DNA of 27,605 nt, from NCBI GenBank assembly GCA_003427395.1, contig BFEA01000408.1:1009275-1036879 (forward strand), in the 5' to 3' direction. Under the pieces are notes generated by a model. The model had not been told where the DNA came from, searched no databases, and saw nothing but the letters and a program-made list of their open reading frames with translations. The position numbers and the translations under genes were made by a program. The DNA comes from Chara braunii (Eukaryota > Streptophyta > Charophyceae > Charales > Characeae). Shown in pieces: positions 8,675 through 18,792 of the stretch. Each line of letters opens with the position of its first letter. The first letter of the stretch is position 1.

Positions 8675-11037
8675 GGACCTTGGATCGGGCGCCCTTTGTT
8701 TGGATAGGCGTTGGGTTGTTCCTTCCCTTCGAGGCCACAGAGGTCTCTGATGGAGCTTTGATGAGCTCCTTGAAGTGCTTAGGGCCGAAGTTCCTCACAC
8801 TTGCCATTCTCTTGTTCAGTGTGCTCAAACATGATCCCCTAATCTCGTCCAATAAAAGTATCATTTCAAGTTCTCCAGAACTCATTGATCTCAACCATTG
8901 GGATGAGACCCAATGTAAGCCTGCGTCTTTAATTTTGAGATATATTCCAACTTCAGGCTTGGCAATGAACAGAGCAACGAAAAGGAGGTAGGTCTGGCCT
9001 GACTTGCCATTGATTGGGTCGCTTCTATCCATTGCGTAGCCTGGGATCAGTTTCACAGAGTATCTTCCTTTGAGGAATTCTTGAATCAGGGTCAGGGTAC
9101 CTGCAAGATCTGGTGTTGCCTCCACCTGCCATGTGGGAAGAGGGAGGGGTCCCTGCGCTTGGGTAACAAGGAGCCATTGAGGATCCCCCGGACCATCTCT
9201 GAAGATGAGGGGGCAGATCACATTATGGATTTTTCCTCCTTGCTGAATCAAGGAAGCAGGAATCGTAGTTGTGGCTTTCTTTCTTCCATTCCCTGTCTGG
9301 TTCTGTTGATTCTGTTCCTGCATGTGTTGCCCACCCATGCCTTCTTGAAACGAGATCTCTTCTTGAAGGGATGAGGACTCAAAGTTTTGGATTAGCTGTG
9401 AAACCGCGCCTTGTGCTCCTTGTGATTGGTGCTGTGTAGAGTGCGGTGAGCCCAGTGGTGAGAGTCGGGGGCTCTTTATTGGTGAGTTGTTCATTCCATG
9501 TCCACCTAGATCATTTTCTTGATGTCCTCTCTCGGGAACATCTATGGAAGGTGTCTTCCGCTGAGAGGGTTGATTATTTTGAGTTTCTGTCTGTGAACTG
9601 ATGGGTTGCCTTCTCATGGCAGCCGTGGTACCTCTCCCTCTACCTGTAGCAGCAGAGGAAGAGGTAGTGGCAGGAGGGGGGGGAAACTGAATCCCTCCCA
9701 TTCCAGTTGCTTGCGCTTCATTCAGGTGGGTAACAGGAATCTGTGCTGTGTTTGGTGAGACTGGGGTGAGATGTTGGAAAAGGCCGGTATTAAAATTGGG
9801 CACAGAGGCGCCCATACCAGAGACTGATGTGGAAGGTTGAGAAGCGGGAGAGATGTTGTGGGGTTGAGTTGGGGCCACAGGAGAGGGCCCTCCCCATTGA
9901 GTCCCTGGGGCAGGAAGTGGGGGAGATCCGAGATCAGACCTTGGGAGAGATGTTGGCACAGATTCATGAATGGCTCCAGGTACAGATCCTGGAACAAAGC
10001 CAGGAACATAGCCAGGAACAGGTCCAGGAACGGGTCCTGGGACGGGTTCCGGATCGGATCTTGGATCAGATCCAAGAGGATTGTCTGCGTTGGTAGGCAC
10101 TTCTCTGATCTCCTGTTGAACTCCAGATGTTGTTGGCCCGTCATCAGGATGTGGGTTCGTTTTCTCCCTCTCTTTTCCTTTTTCCTTCTCGTTGTCCTTT
10201 TCTTTCTCCTTTTCCTTTCTCGGGTTATTCTTATCAGATTTCTCAGTCGTCTCTTCTCGTCTCTTAGGGGCTTTGTTCGGATTTCTGTCACAATCCTTTG
10301 TTTGATGACCCACGTACCATTTGCAGAATTTGCAGTATGGTGTGTTGCTGTCCACCAGATCTGCTGCAGTCAGGGGATCAAGGTCGAACTGCAGATTGAT
10401 CTGTGGACAGAAGTTCTCTTCAGAGCCTGGCTGGAGGCCAAACTTGAAATTAACAAGATGGGGGTAATCCTCATCATTGATGGGATCGAAGTCCTTAACT
10501 ACCTTCCCTATGGCCTGATCGATTAAAGACCTGATGCATGAGAAGGCCCCTAGGGGCACTCGTATGGCCATTACCCAGTAGTTGTCTCTTCGTTCTTTAT
10601 CTCTGAATTCTGCCCACTCCTCCTTCGGAATCCAAGGTCTAACAGCGATCTTGTACCATTTCTGTTTCAATTTGAACTTCTCCATTTCCTTCTCAAGTAA
10701 CAGCGTTTTGATTTCCTGATTACGAGCCACGTAGGAAACCATATGTTTCCCTTCCACGTGCGTCGTCCCTCTTCCCAGTGCAAGCACCATTAAAGGAGTA
10801 AACGATGGTGTGTTCCTTCAACCACTGATTCTGGATTCGTTTGAATTCTTGGCATGGTACTCCATGGATAACCCCGTTGACCCTCGTTACCTTCATGTAT
10901 TTATTGATGTCCGGGATATTGCCTTGAGAGAAGCACTCCTGCAAGAGTCTTCTCAAGCGGGACTCTTCTTGGGCATCAATAGGTTCGCTCCATTCATCCA
11001 GTATTCTATCGTCAGTGGTTTCCTCAGTGTCCATCAT
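8667..11037 (-). pseudogene. LINE ORF1, RNA-binding Gag-like protein (one frameshift)
   Basis: ORF1 begins at ATG 11037 (MMDTEETTDD) and its N-terminal ~85-95 codons run in one frame. The remainder (from about 10790 down to 8667, ~707 codons) is in another, so a 1-nt frameshift lies near 10740-10800. Seen in order: a mixed alpha/beta N-terminal region; a zinc knuckle YCKFCKWYVGHQTKDC (C-x2-C-x5-H-x4-C, one residue longer than the canonical x4); a lysine/glutamate-rich stretch (EKEKEKDNEKEKGKEREK); a repetitive PVPG/FVPG/SVPG run; a glutamine/serine/proline-rich linker; and a conserved-looking C-terminal ~200 residues with no family I recognise. The known role of such proteins is binding LINE RNA in the ribonucleoprotein. 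Confidence 0.85.
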
Positions 11038-11040
11038 TTA

Positions 11041-12540
11041 CGTTCCTGGAAGAACGAGATGTAGTAGAAATTAGTCCTTCCCAATGTTTCAGTCAATTCC
11101 TTTCGGTATATATCAGGAAAATTGACTATCCGGATTTTAGGTCAGTAATGGGATCCGGGGTAATCAGCAGGGAGTAGTCAGAAGGATTCTCAGATCTTTT
11201 CTAGGTATATTGGCCAAACGGGAAAGGGCAGGATCGTCAATTCCAGATCCCTATCTGTGTGGCAATAGCGTTCAAATACGACTTCCTAACCATCCCGGGT
11301 GCAGCTTGAAAAGTAATCCAAATTAGACAGAGAGAGGTTTTAAGTGCAAGAGTGGATTCCACTATCAGTTGTTCGAGGGGAAGGTGTTGTGACTACAGTG
11401 GGAAAGAGAAGGAGCAGAAATGACTTTCTTTTCGTCGTTTCTGAGGGGTATTGGGAGAGGGAAAGGTAACGGGTACCGCGGTTTTCGCGTTCTCGACGAA
11501 CGCTATGCATTATTGAGGGTCCCGCTAGAATCTCCACTCTATAGTCGAGGTAATGAGCGAGTGAAAGAGTCCATATTTTGTTGACTCAATTCTAAAAAAG
11601 GTTATCTGCGACAGGGACAATAGAGATAGGGGTTATTCTTCCGAAAGGACACTCAACAAGAATTCCTCTCGTAAGAGGATGAAGTCAGAAAAAGTATAAG
11701 CTTGTTCTTTCTTATTTTTAGGGTGGGAATGGGAAGAGAATGTCCATTCCAATTTTGGCCTACCTTATACACAAGAGGACAGCTTGAGTAAATTGGAAGG
11801 AAATTCCACTCATGAGGATTGGGGAGTGAAAGAAGGGTGGGATTCCACCCATAGAATTGAAGGACATAAAAAGAATATTCAAAGTCGACGCAGGGCTTTC
11901 GGGCAGGTGGCCGCCGCGAAGCCCAGTTGGTGGAATACAATAGCAGATACGACTACATTTGGACACGGCGGGGTTGTCCTTGTAATAAGGATATACTACG
12001 TATAGACAATAAGTATGAGACTTATTAGGTCCGTAATAATAAGAGGTCGAAAACAGGGAGCAAGGGTGGGAACAATAACACTCCTTATAGTATCAAGTGT
12101 GACAGGGCCGAGGGAGCGAGTTTACCTACACAGAGTACGGATGAAGAAGAGTAGACCGCAGTGAGGCAGAAGGCTCCACCCGCGGTAAGCTGGAGACAAA
12201 ACGCCCCTAGGGCGTCCCGTCATCGTTATGGCTGGATGTGGCTATGTTGTTAGGCAATAGCGCCGAGATCGGAGGACATTGCCCCGGCTCCTATGCGTCC
12301 CCTATCCAGGCTGGATCCACCACCTAAAAGCCCTACTCTGGGCTAGAACGCTTCCCTTTCACCATAGCCGCCAGGTGAAACCTAGCAATGGCGAAGCACG
12401 GTTAGGGCAGTAACCTAGTTCGTCACCTTTTGCCGCCGCAGGCGCACGTTTAGCGCCGCTCAAGCATTACCGGTCGCCTCCTTCTCTCCCCTATCGCTCC
12501 TCTTTCCTTATTTTGGCGTGGAAAAAAAGAAAAAGAACTC
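11041..12540 (-). other. Gene-free stretch, probably the LINE 5' UTR
   Basis: There is no open frame of note on either strand and no simple repeats, which is unusual for this window. It abuts the ORF1 start and stops close to the TIR of the next element, so a long LINE 5' UTR with the internal promoter is the simplest reading. The composition (for example around 11880-12480) is reminiscent of organellar intergenic DNA, and an organelle origin is a weaker alternative I cannot exclude. Confidence 0.35.
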
Positions 12541-12554
12541 CATCTACTTTGTTA

Positions 12555-13000
12555 GGGTCTGATCCCACCACTACACATAGGGTCTGATCCCACCACTACA
12601 CTACGACTGTAGTCGCCAAATAGCACTACAAAGATGTCAGCGGCCGTGGTGGGACGAAAAAGAAAAATTGGATCCCACCAGGGCGACTTCTTCGGTGCTT
12701 TTCCTGAACCCGCGGCGGTTCTTTGTGGGCTGTTGCAGAGGGCGGACGTTTTCGCCAATAGAAATGCTGCAAACGGACGAAAGAGAAAAAATAATAATAA
12801 TAAAAATTGCTCCCTCTTTTTCGCTGCAGAGATGCCCTCACGGTCTACACAAAAATTGTACTAACTACGCTTGCACCCTTCGCGGACGTGCTGCCACGGC
12901 ACACCCAAACAAAAGTATGGCAAAATATTTCGGCGGAAAGTGGTGGGATCCGAAAACTACACTGTAACTGGGCTGCAGTGTAGTGGTGGGATCAGACCCT
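12555..13000. mobile_element. PIF/Harbinger-like MITE, 446 bp
   Basis: The termini are exact inverted repeats: GGGTCTGATCCCACCACTAC at 12555 and its complement ending at 13000. Both ends are flanked by TTA (12552-12554 and 13000-13003, sharing the terminal bases), fitting the 3-bp TTA/TAA target duplication of Harbinger elements, whose ends also start with G runs. The left TIR is duplicated in tandem (second copy from 12580), and GTGGTGGGATC-type words recur inside (about 12648-12680 and 12940-12955). There is no transposase coding capacity. Confidence 0.75.
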
Positions 13001-13533
13001 TAGTCTTCACCTGTGTGACTATGCACACTTGCCCAGAGGGCGAAGTGTCAGGGCCGCGACTTGGTCCTTTCTGGACGACTTCCTCCCGTGTGACCACATG
13101 AGGACGAGAAGTCCCAAAGAGGCCTACCCAAATGCCTCAAAATTTTGAGACTGCTGGTCGTTCTGTCAGTATGCCCACAGACCACCTTCCAGGCTGCCCC
13201 ACCAGGCTTGGCGTGGTATCAGTTATAACAGTTGAATGGTGATATATCAACGCCGTCGTGATGCAGGCCTGTTGCAGGGTAGCGAGGGCCTCTCGCCTGA
13301 GTGGTTGGGACTAAGCACTCAGGGGCCTAACGGCGACCGGTTCTACGACCAGTCCTGGCCTCCTAGGTGCATGCACGTGAAAAGGGCGGTAAGTCTGTCA
13401 CAAAACTAACGGAAAAGAAACCGGTTTCTTTGTGACGGAGCATCATTCATTCCCGTAACGAAACACAAATTTTTGACGGAACTTATTCGTGGTCGGCCCT
13501 TTGTTTTGATGTCACCTTTTCCCATTTGCTCCC
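13001..13533. other. Unassigned non-coding stretch
   Basis: Nothing coding recognised. It contains the ~24-bp word shared with 2807-2835 (at about 13119-13142). No tandem or inverted structure stands out. Confidence 0.4.
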
Positions 13534-13920
13534 TTTTTTTTGGGGATAATTTGCAAAATACACCCATAAGTTGAGATATGTGCCAACATGCCCCTGAAAG
13601 GTGTGGGTAGAGCGGGATGCCCCGCTGACAAAAAGAAACATTTGTGAAATACCCCTGGTGTCGGTTGGACCCCCCCATCTTTGTGATATAACCCTGCCGG
13701 GTACCATCCAACTTCGCAAAATACCCAGAACCTAGCAACTTTCCTGAGGCCCAGTTGCAAAAGGCCGTGCCCAAAAGGCGGGGTCCAGATCGCAAATTTG
13801 CAAACCTGCCTGACAGGGCGATAACACAAACATTTCGGCCCAAAAGGGCATTCCACTCTACCCACATCTTTCAGGGGCATTTTGGCATATATTATTTCGC
13901 AAATTATCCCTTTTTTTTTT
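13534..13920. mobile_element. Fold-back element F1, arms ~75-90 bp
   Basis: The left arm 13534-13623 (T-run, GGGGATAATTTGCAAAATA ... GCCCCTGAAAGGTGTGGGTAGAG) is the reverse complement of the right arm 13846-13920 (CTCTACCCACATCTTTCAGG ... GCAAATTATCCC, T-run). The interior repeats a degenerate phrase of the type TTTGYRAAATACCCCTG every ~35-50 bp. Non-coding; superfamily unknown. Confidence 0.75.
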
Positions 13921-13921
13921 T

Positions 13922-14380
13922 GGGAAAATTTGTCTGGCGCCCGCCACCCCTGTAATTTGCGTTATTTCGTGCCGCGCCCCTCCGACGGCCATTTACCCTG
14001 TCGCGCCCCTCTGAGCAGAGTTCAAATTTTCGATAAGACCCCGGTGTCGTTTGGGCCTCAAATCTTTTCGTTACGCCCCTACCAGTACCCGTCCCTAATT
14101 TGCGGGATGACCCTACCGAAAAATTTTCGCGATGCCCCTACTGGTACCATTTGTTGCCAAGCCATTTGCTGCTATGTCATCTGCTGCCACGTCATCTTCT
14201 GCTAAGACCTCTTATGCCACGTCATCTGAGTCGTCCACAACTGCCACATCTTCTACTGCTTTCCAAGATGCTTCCGACAAACAAAAGGATGTTAGCGGTG
14301 GACAGTCTGAGTCAACTATGAGGGCAACAGCGACCTCGATGAGTGCAAAGGCGAGAAAGAAGAAGTCTGGGACGAAAATC

Positions 14381-14445
<65 letters not shown>

Positions 14446-14506
14446 NCAGAGAGAGAGAGAGAGAGAGAGATCAGAGAGAGATCAGAGAGAGAGAGAGAGA
14501 GATCAG

Positions 14507-14571
<65 letters not shown>

Positions 14572-14873
14572 TTGCAGGGAAGCGGGCCATATGGCACAGG
14601 GCCTGATCAAAATGCGAATTTGTGGTGCCTCAGGGCTGTGGGGGCATTGCAGAAAGATGGCTGCCCGTCATGAGGGCATACGGCACAGGGACCGACCGTC
14701 AGTCCAAGGAGGGCGTCCTGGAAACTTGTGGACACTACCGACAACGGCGACAAGGACCTGCCGAGGGCCTGCCGAAAATATTTTTTGGCCCAGGGGCGCG
14801 ACAGGGTAAATTGGCCGTCGGAGGGCGCGACACGAAATAACGCAAATTACAGGGGCGCCAGACAAATTTCCCC
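13922..14873. mobile_element. Inverted-repeat element F2, arms ~83 bp
   Basis: Left arm 13922-14010 (AAATTTGTCTGGCGCC ... TGTAATTTGCGTTATTTCGTG ... CATTTACCCTGTCGCGCCCC) and right arm 14791-14873 are near-perfect reverse complements. The inner left flank continues with CCCCTA/GGTACC-type phrases resembling those inside F1. The centre holds short TCATCT/GCTGCCACG-type repeats (14150-14235) and a block of microsatellites with an N. It abuts F1 directly, so the two may be related or nested. Confidence 0.75.
14382..14571. repeat. (GA)n-N-(GA)n-(CT)n-(CA)n compound microsatellite
   Basis: GA runs (14382-14445) meet an N at 14446, continue as GA interrupted by TCAGAG/ATCAGA words, invert to CT (14510-14550) and end as CA (14551-14571). 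GA followed by CT makes a hairpin-capable palindrome. The N means the array length is not resolved. Confidence 0.9.
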
Positions 14874-15075
14874 TTTTTTTTGTTTTTGTTTTTTCCTATT
14901 TGTTCCTTATGGAAGGGGGACGGCCTTGAGCCTTGAGATATCATCATTGAACTGACAGGCCCCGGGTAACTCATAACTATTTGAATCTGGTCATCTGACT
15001 GTCTATGGATTCGAACTTGGGTCTGTTTTTCTGGACCAACAGTTTGTGGGTGTAGCAACTGAGCTATGCCCGTCG
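14874..15075 (-). mobile_element. Candidate tRNA-derived SINE
   Basis: Read on the minus strand from 15075: GGGCATAGCTCAGTTG contains a good pol III A box (TAGCTCAGTTG, 15066-15056). About 39 nt later comes a B box (GTTCGAATCC, 15016-15007). The sequence then leaves tRNA likeness (the acceptor and T stems do not pair), runs ~110 nt of unrelated body, and ends in an A-rich tail (plus-strand T-rich 14874-14894). This head-body-tail layout is that of a tRNA-derived SINE; a functional tRNA is excluded by the missing stems. The tail abuts the right end of F2. Confidence 0.65.
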
Positions 15076-15242
15076 AATTCTCCCATCTTTCCCCTGTTCC
15101 CGTTTAAATTCTTTTTCTCCCTTTTTTTTTCCGCTTTCTGCGTTCGTTTTCCCCTTTCTTTGTCTTGAGCTCGTGGAGACCTTCCCTTCATTTAGTGAAG
15201 CACTACTCTTTGTGAGCTCTTGCATGCACTGCCAGCTCTGAA

Positions 15243-15345
15243 GCAAGAAGACAAGGAAAACCAAGAAACGAAGAAGAAAGAAAGAAGGAACGAAACAAAG
15301 AAGGAGGAGGAGGAGGAGGAGGAGATTCAGAAGAAGAGGAAGAGA
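15243..15345. repeat. Purine-rich low-complexity tract
   Basis: An AAG/GAAA/GAGGAG-rich plus strand from about 15243 to 15345, including a (GGA)n core at 15305-15323. The open frames here are compositional. Confidence 0.8.
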
Positions 15346-15582
15346 AATATAGATCATTACGTCCTCACGGCGAACGTTTTCACAATCGAACGAAAGCAAC
15401 CTGCATCACTCTTATCGAACATAAACAACGTAGAAGTCATACATAGCTGAGCTCCGTGCCCTCTGCCAGGCTTTGTCCGAAGTTTGTCCTACTACTTCCT
15501 CACATTCAACCGCACTACAAAGTTACAAACACACTGTCAGGCGAAGGTCGTTATCGTCAGTCAGATGAAGCATCCGTTAAAA

Positions 15583-15690
15583 CCATAACTCGCTCCCAAC
15601 TAATACAGTCAAACTTTAAGTCAGTCTTTTTTATATTAAACCCATAACTCGCGCCGAACTAGTACAGTCAAACTTTAAGTCAGTCTTTAC
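15583..15690. repeat. 59-bp tandem duplication
   Basis: CCATAACTCGC...ACAGTCAAACTTTAAGTCAG begins at 15583 and again at 15642 with a few substitutions (period 59). No function recognised. Confidence 0.85.
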
Positions 15691-15845
15691 AGTCCACTGT
15701 CCATCACCAGGTACTTCAAGAAAGAGAGGCGCGAAAAGCTCCAGTGGCCACATACCACTCTCGCAGTTCAGTTAGACTTGCACTTCCCGTATTAACTAAC
15801 CGAGAAGTCCTCCGACACAGTCTGTCTACTTGGGATCCTTAACTT

Positions 15846-16179
15846 TTAGCATTCTCCCGCCGAGAAGCACTTGTTGATGCATTCGCACACCGCAAAGCAG
15901 GAATTACGGTTTGTTCGGCTGTTGTTTACAAAATCCGGGCTTCGTCTTGTCGATGCACTGACAGAGAGCATAGCAGTCGTTGATGCATGTGATACCGTTA
16001 CATCCGCAGACGGGATCAAAGAGCGTAACGCAGTCACCACATTTCCACGGACACGCCTTGCACTTAGCCTCCACGTTGAATAGGATGGAAGTAGCGGCTG
16101 GCCTCGTGCTACTGCCATGGATAGGATGAGCGAGATCTAATGAATCTTCCTCTACAGCATCGAAATATACACTGCGACA
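15846..16179 (-). pseudogene. Cysteine-rich Kazal-like domain exon (last exon or frameshifted remnant)
   Basis: On the minus strand, 16179-15904 is open for 91 codons and has no ATG. After a ~38-residue non-cysteine lead it encodes AKCKACPWKCGDC, then FDPVCGCNGITCINDC, YALCQCIDK and PGFC. The DPVCGxNGxT-x2-N-x-C core is the hallmark of Kazal-type protease inhibitors, here with the usual Tyr replaced by Cys and extra cysteines (11 in all). It stops at TAA 15906-15904. Immediately after, in another frame, NSCFAVCECINKCF followed by SAGEC continues the cysteine pattern to a stop at 15846, echoing NDCYALCQCIDK. A 1-nt frameshift or a lost second motif is likely. A plausible splice acceptor (GTCGCAG, ending at 16172) precedes it, so upstream exons with a signal peptide may lie beyond the (GT)n/(GA)n block. 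Family call is moderate; intactness is doubtful. Confidence 0.6.
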
Positions 16180-16194
16180 CTAGTTTGTTTGTGT

Positions 16195-16203
16195 TTTTTT
16201 TTG

Positions 16204-16290
<87 letters not shown>
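16195..16290. repeat. T-run, (GT)n and (GA)n microsatellites
   Basis: T-rich 16194-16214, GT 16215-16258, GA 16259-16290. On the minus strand the CA and A/T tracts lie just upstream of the candidate splice acceptor of the Kazal-like exon. Confidence 0.92.
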
Positions 16291-16291
<1 letters not shown>

Positions 16292-16718
16292 CAGGAAGCC
16301 TTATCCTATGTCAGGAGCGCAGCGACCCAACAGGCTATGGACGGCATGTTGTAGCGGAAGAACACCCGCCACCGCCGGCACGAGCGCGCCCAGACCCCCA
16401 CGTTCGTCGTAGCAGTGAACGACCGGCGCGTCGGTTCACCAACGACCGCTGTCGCACCAACCGGACTTCGGGGTGGGAGAGCCTGTGTGTGGACCGACGC
16501 GGCATTCTGAAATCCAGTCGGAGAACCTGCACGCCGTACCACGGTATTTTCATCCGACGTCCCATAAAAGGCCTGCAGGGTCGGAGGCAAAACTAGGTGC
16601 GCAGTGAAATTCAAGCTCGGCAAAAACAGGGTTGGAGGTAGTAGTGGTTTAACTACCTTACAGAGCAGTCGTCCGAGCCTTTTTTTCTTTCGAGATACCG
16701 AACCTTTTTGTTTCTGCA
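16291..16718. other. GC-rich unassigned stretch
   Basis: This stretch is much GC-richer than its surroundings. It is open on the minus strand (part of a 229-codon frame, 16995-16306), but the frame also runs through the tandem repeat at 16719-16935 and shows no domain or sensible composition. I do not call a gene. Confidence 0.35.
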
Positions 16719-16935
16719 GGAGGCACCATGGGACATACGAGATTGCTGGGTACATCACACTAGGTGGACCCTCTGACCTGGGCCCACGATGCCTACTTTT
16801 GTGAGGGACGCCTTCTCGGCTTCTCATGGGGCATACCTGATTGCTGGGTACATCACAGCAGGTGCACCCTGTGACCCATGGGGCATACGAGGTCTGACCT
16901 TTCTCTTTTGTGAGGGACGCCTTCTCGGCTTTGTA
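16719..16935. repeat. ~109-bp tandem duplication
   Basis: CATGGGRCATACGAGATTGC, TGGGTACATCACA and GTGAGGGACGCCTTCTCGGC recur with a 109-bp period (GTGAGGG at 16801 and 16910). Two full units plus a partial one. Confidence 0.8.
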
Positions 16936-16939
16936 AAAT

Positions 16940-17150
16940 AAATAAAGGAAAAAAACAGTGATACAACGGGCGACCGGTCCTTCAACGTTGGGCAACCGGT
17001 ACTTCTACTGAGAGGGTTTTGTTTTTGTTTTTGTTTTTGTTTCTTTCCGTTTTTTTTTTCCCCTTTGATCTTTCCGTTTTTTTTTTTCCCCCTCTTTCCT
17101 CCCCCCTCCCATCTCCCCTCTTTTTATGCCCTGAATGAGGGCATTCTTTT

Positions 17151-17181
<31 letters not shown>

Positions 17182-17735
17182 GGGTATAAGGCTAGTTCTT
17201 TAAGCAATGAGGGCATCCCTGACAACGTGTAATAGAAGGGGGGAAATTTCATAACAACTGGAATATTTATTTGGCCGTGGTAGCGGTTCGATACATTCGG
17301 GGAGTATGGCCTCAGTGGGGGGCCTTTCCCGAGAACGTGGAAAGCGCCCTGCCTTGCTGGCACGGCACTACAAGATGACAAAAACGAGAAGAACAAAAAT
17401 TCATTTGTCGGCGATAGTGGGCAGATACATCCAGAACAGTGATAGTGTGGGTACGCAAACAGTCGGGGCATTGAGGTTTCAGTATGCCATCACTCACGGC
17501 TTCCCCGACATCTCGAAGTAGATCGTTGCTACACGGACACAGATAAGAGGGAAAAAACGAAAGAAAAAAGAAAAAGGGAACAACGATTTCGCTTACAGCG
17601 TGCAATACGCCATGCCGTGCTGGCAGGGCACCACAAGACGGCGTGCCATCCTCAGTTCGTTTTTTTTGCGAATTCCTTTTTTTTTTCTTTTTTTTTCTTT
17701 TTTTTTTTTGTTTTGTCTGGTCCCACTAGCAACCG
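16940..17735. other. T-rich low complexity with a short direct repeat
   Basis: Long pyrimidine and T tracts at 17020-17180 and 17660-17710. A ~30-bp word (TGCTGGCAYGGCAYYACAAGA core) appears at about 17352-17376 and 17616-17638. No gene recognised. Confidence 0.5.
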
Positions 17736-17935
17736 GGGGCTAGGTCCCACTTGCACGAATTAAGAGATACTGACCGTAGATATCGAAGATCAGCTGCCGA
17801 AATCCCCTAATTTGCCCAAATGGGACCTTGCCCCGGGGCTAGGTCCCACTTGCACGAATTAAGAGATACTGACCGTAGATCGCAAAGATCAACGGCCGAA
17901 ATCCCCTAATTTGCCCAAATGGGACCTTGCCCGGG
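17736..17935. repeat. 99-bp tandem duplication
   Basis: GGGGCTAGGTCCCACTTGCA ... AATCCCCTAATTTGCCCAAA ... TGGGACCTTGCCC is present twice (C at 17740 aligns with 17839, period 99) with only a handful of differences in the middle. Confidence 0.92.
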
Positions 17936-18718
17936 ATAGGATAGAAAAGGGTTTGTGTGGCAGTTGAGTGACCCAATTCCTGCCGTGCAGTACTCGCCAG
18001 TGATCCCACGGTCAATAGTTTACATTTTCTACCGGAAAAAGTAAGGAGATCTTGGTTCCCCTCCTCCAATCCGTTGGGGCTATGGCCAACCCCAAAAGAG
18101 AGCGGGGTCGGCCATAGGCCCACTGGATAGAAGATTTTCAGTATTTTGCTTGCTGTTGTGCAATTATCTCATTGGGTGGAGCCCTCCTTCAATCACGGAG
18201 TATATATGGAGGGCGTAAGGATCACTGCTGACAGAAGTTGGGTTTATTCCAGAAGATGTGGCAGTTACTTTCTGCACTGTTGTTGCAACCACCACCATCA
18301 GATCATTTGTGATCTGATGGCTGGGAAGCACTCTGCCGTGATTTCAGGTGGGAGGTCTCTGTTTCTTTTTCGTTTTTTTGCCTTTCTCCTCCTGTTTTCT
18401 CACCCCAGAAATTCGTAATGAGGTCGCTGCAGAAAGCAGTTAAAAAGACCCAAATAAGACTGGCCAGCCAAAGATTCGAGAAGATGAATGGCCAACAGCT
18501 GCAACCAGACTGGAGGTCACTGTGGTGAAATTGAGAGAAGAACATACCTGTGGCTGATGCCCTCTCAGAAGGAGGCGAGTCTGCTGTGGCTGCAATCTCT
18601 GTTGGTTACAGCCTCAGCACTTTGGCTCTCCAAGAAGGGCATGGACGTCTCAGTCACCTGCAAACGGTGCGAATGGGGGTGGGAGTCTAACGATCATCTG
18701 TGATTATATTGCCCATCG
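17936..18718. other. Unassigned non-coding stretch
   Basis: Short open frames on both strands (for example plus-strand 18418-18527) show no recognisable domain. I see no RNA gene or repeat structure here. Confidence 0.4.
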
Positions 18719-18719
18719 A

Positions 18720-18760
<41 letters not shown>

Positions 18761-18792
18761 GTGTGTGTGTGTGTGTGCGCGCGCGCGTGCGG

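Noticed and set aside
14132-14809. 225-codon frame with RERER and SLSLS repeats
   Set aside because: A microsatellite product containing an N, inside a non-coding inverted-repeat element.
14998-15075. Functional tRNA gene on the minus strand
   Set aside because: A and B boxes are good, but the acceptor and T stems do not pair; better explained as a tRNA-derived SINE.
15846-16118. 90-codon ATG frame (MAVARGQPLL...) as the real protein over the Kazal-like region
   Set aside because: Only its last ~20 residues show the cysteine pattern; the overlapping frame without ATG carries the Kazal core, so the ATG frame is mostly out of phase.
16306-16995. 229-codon minus-strand frame in GC-rich DNA
   Set aside because: Crosses a tandem duplication, has no domain, and repeats the same peptide-like phrase only because the DNA is duplicated.
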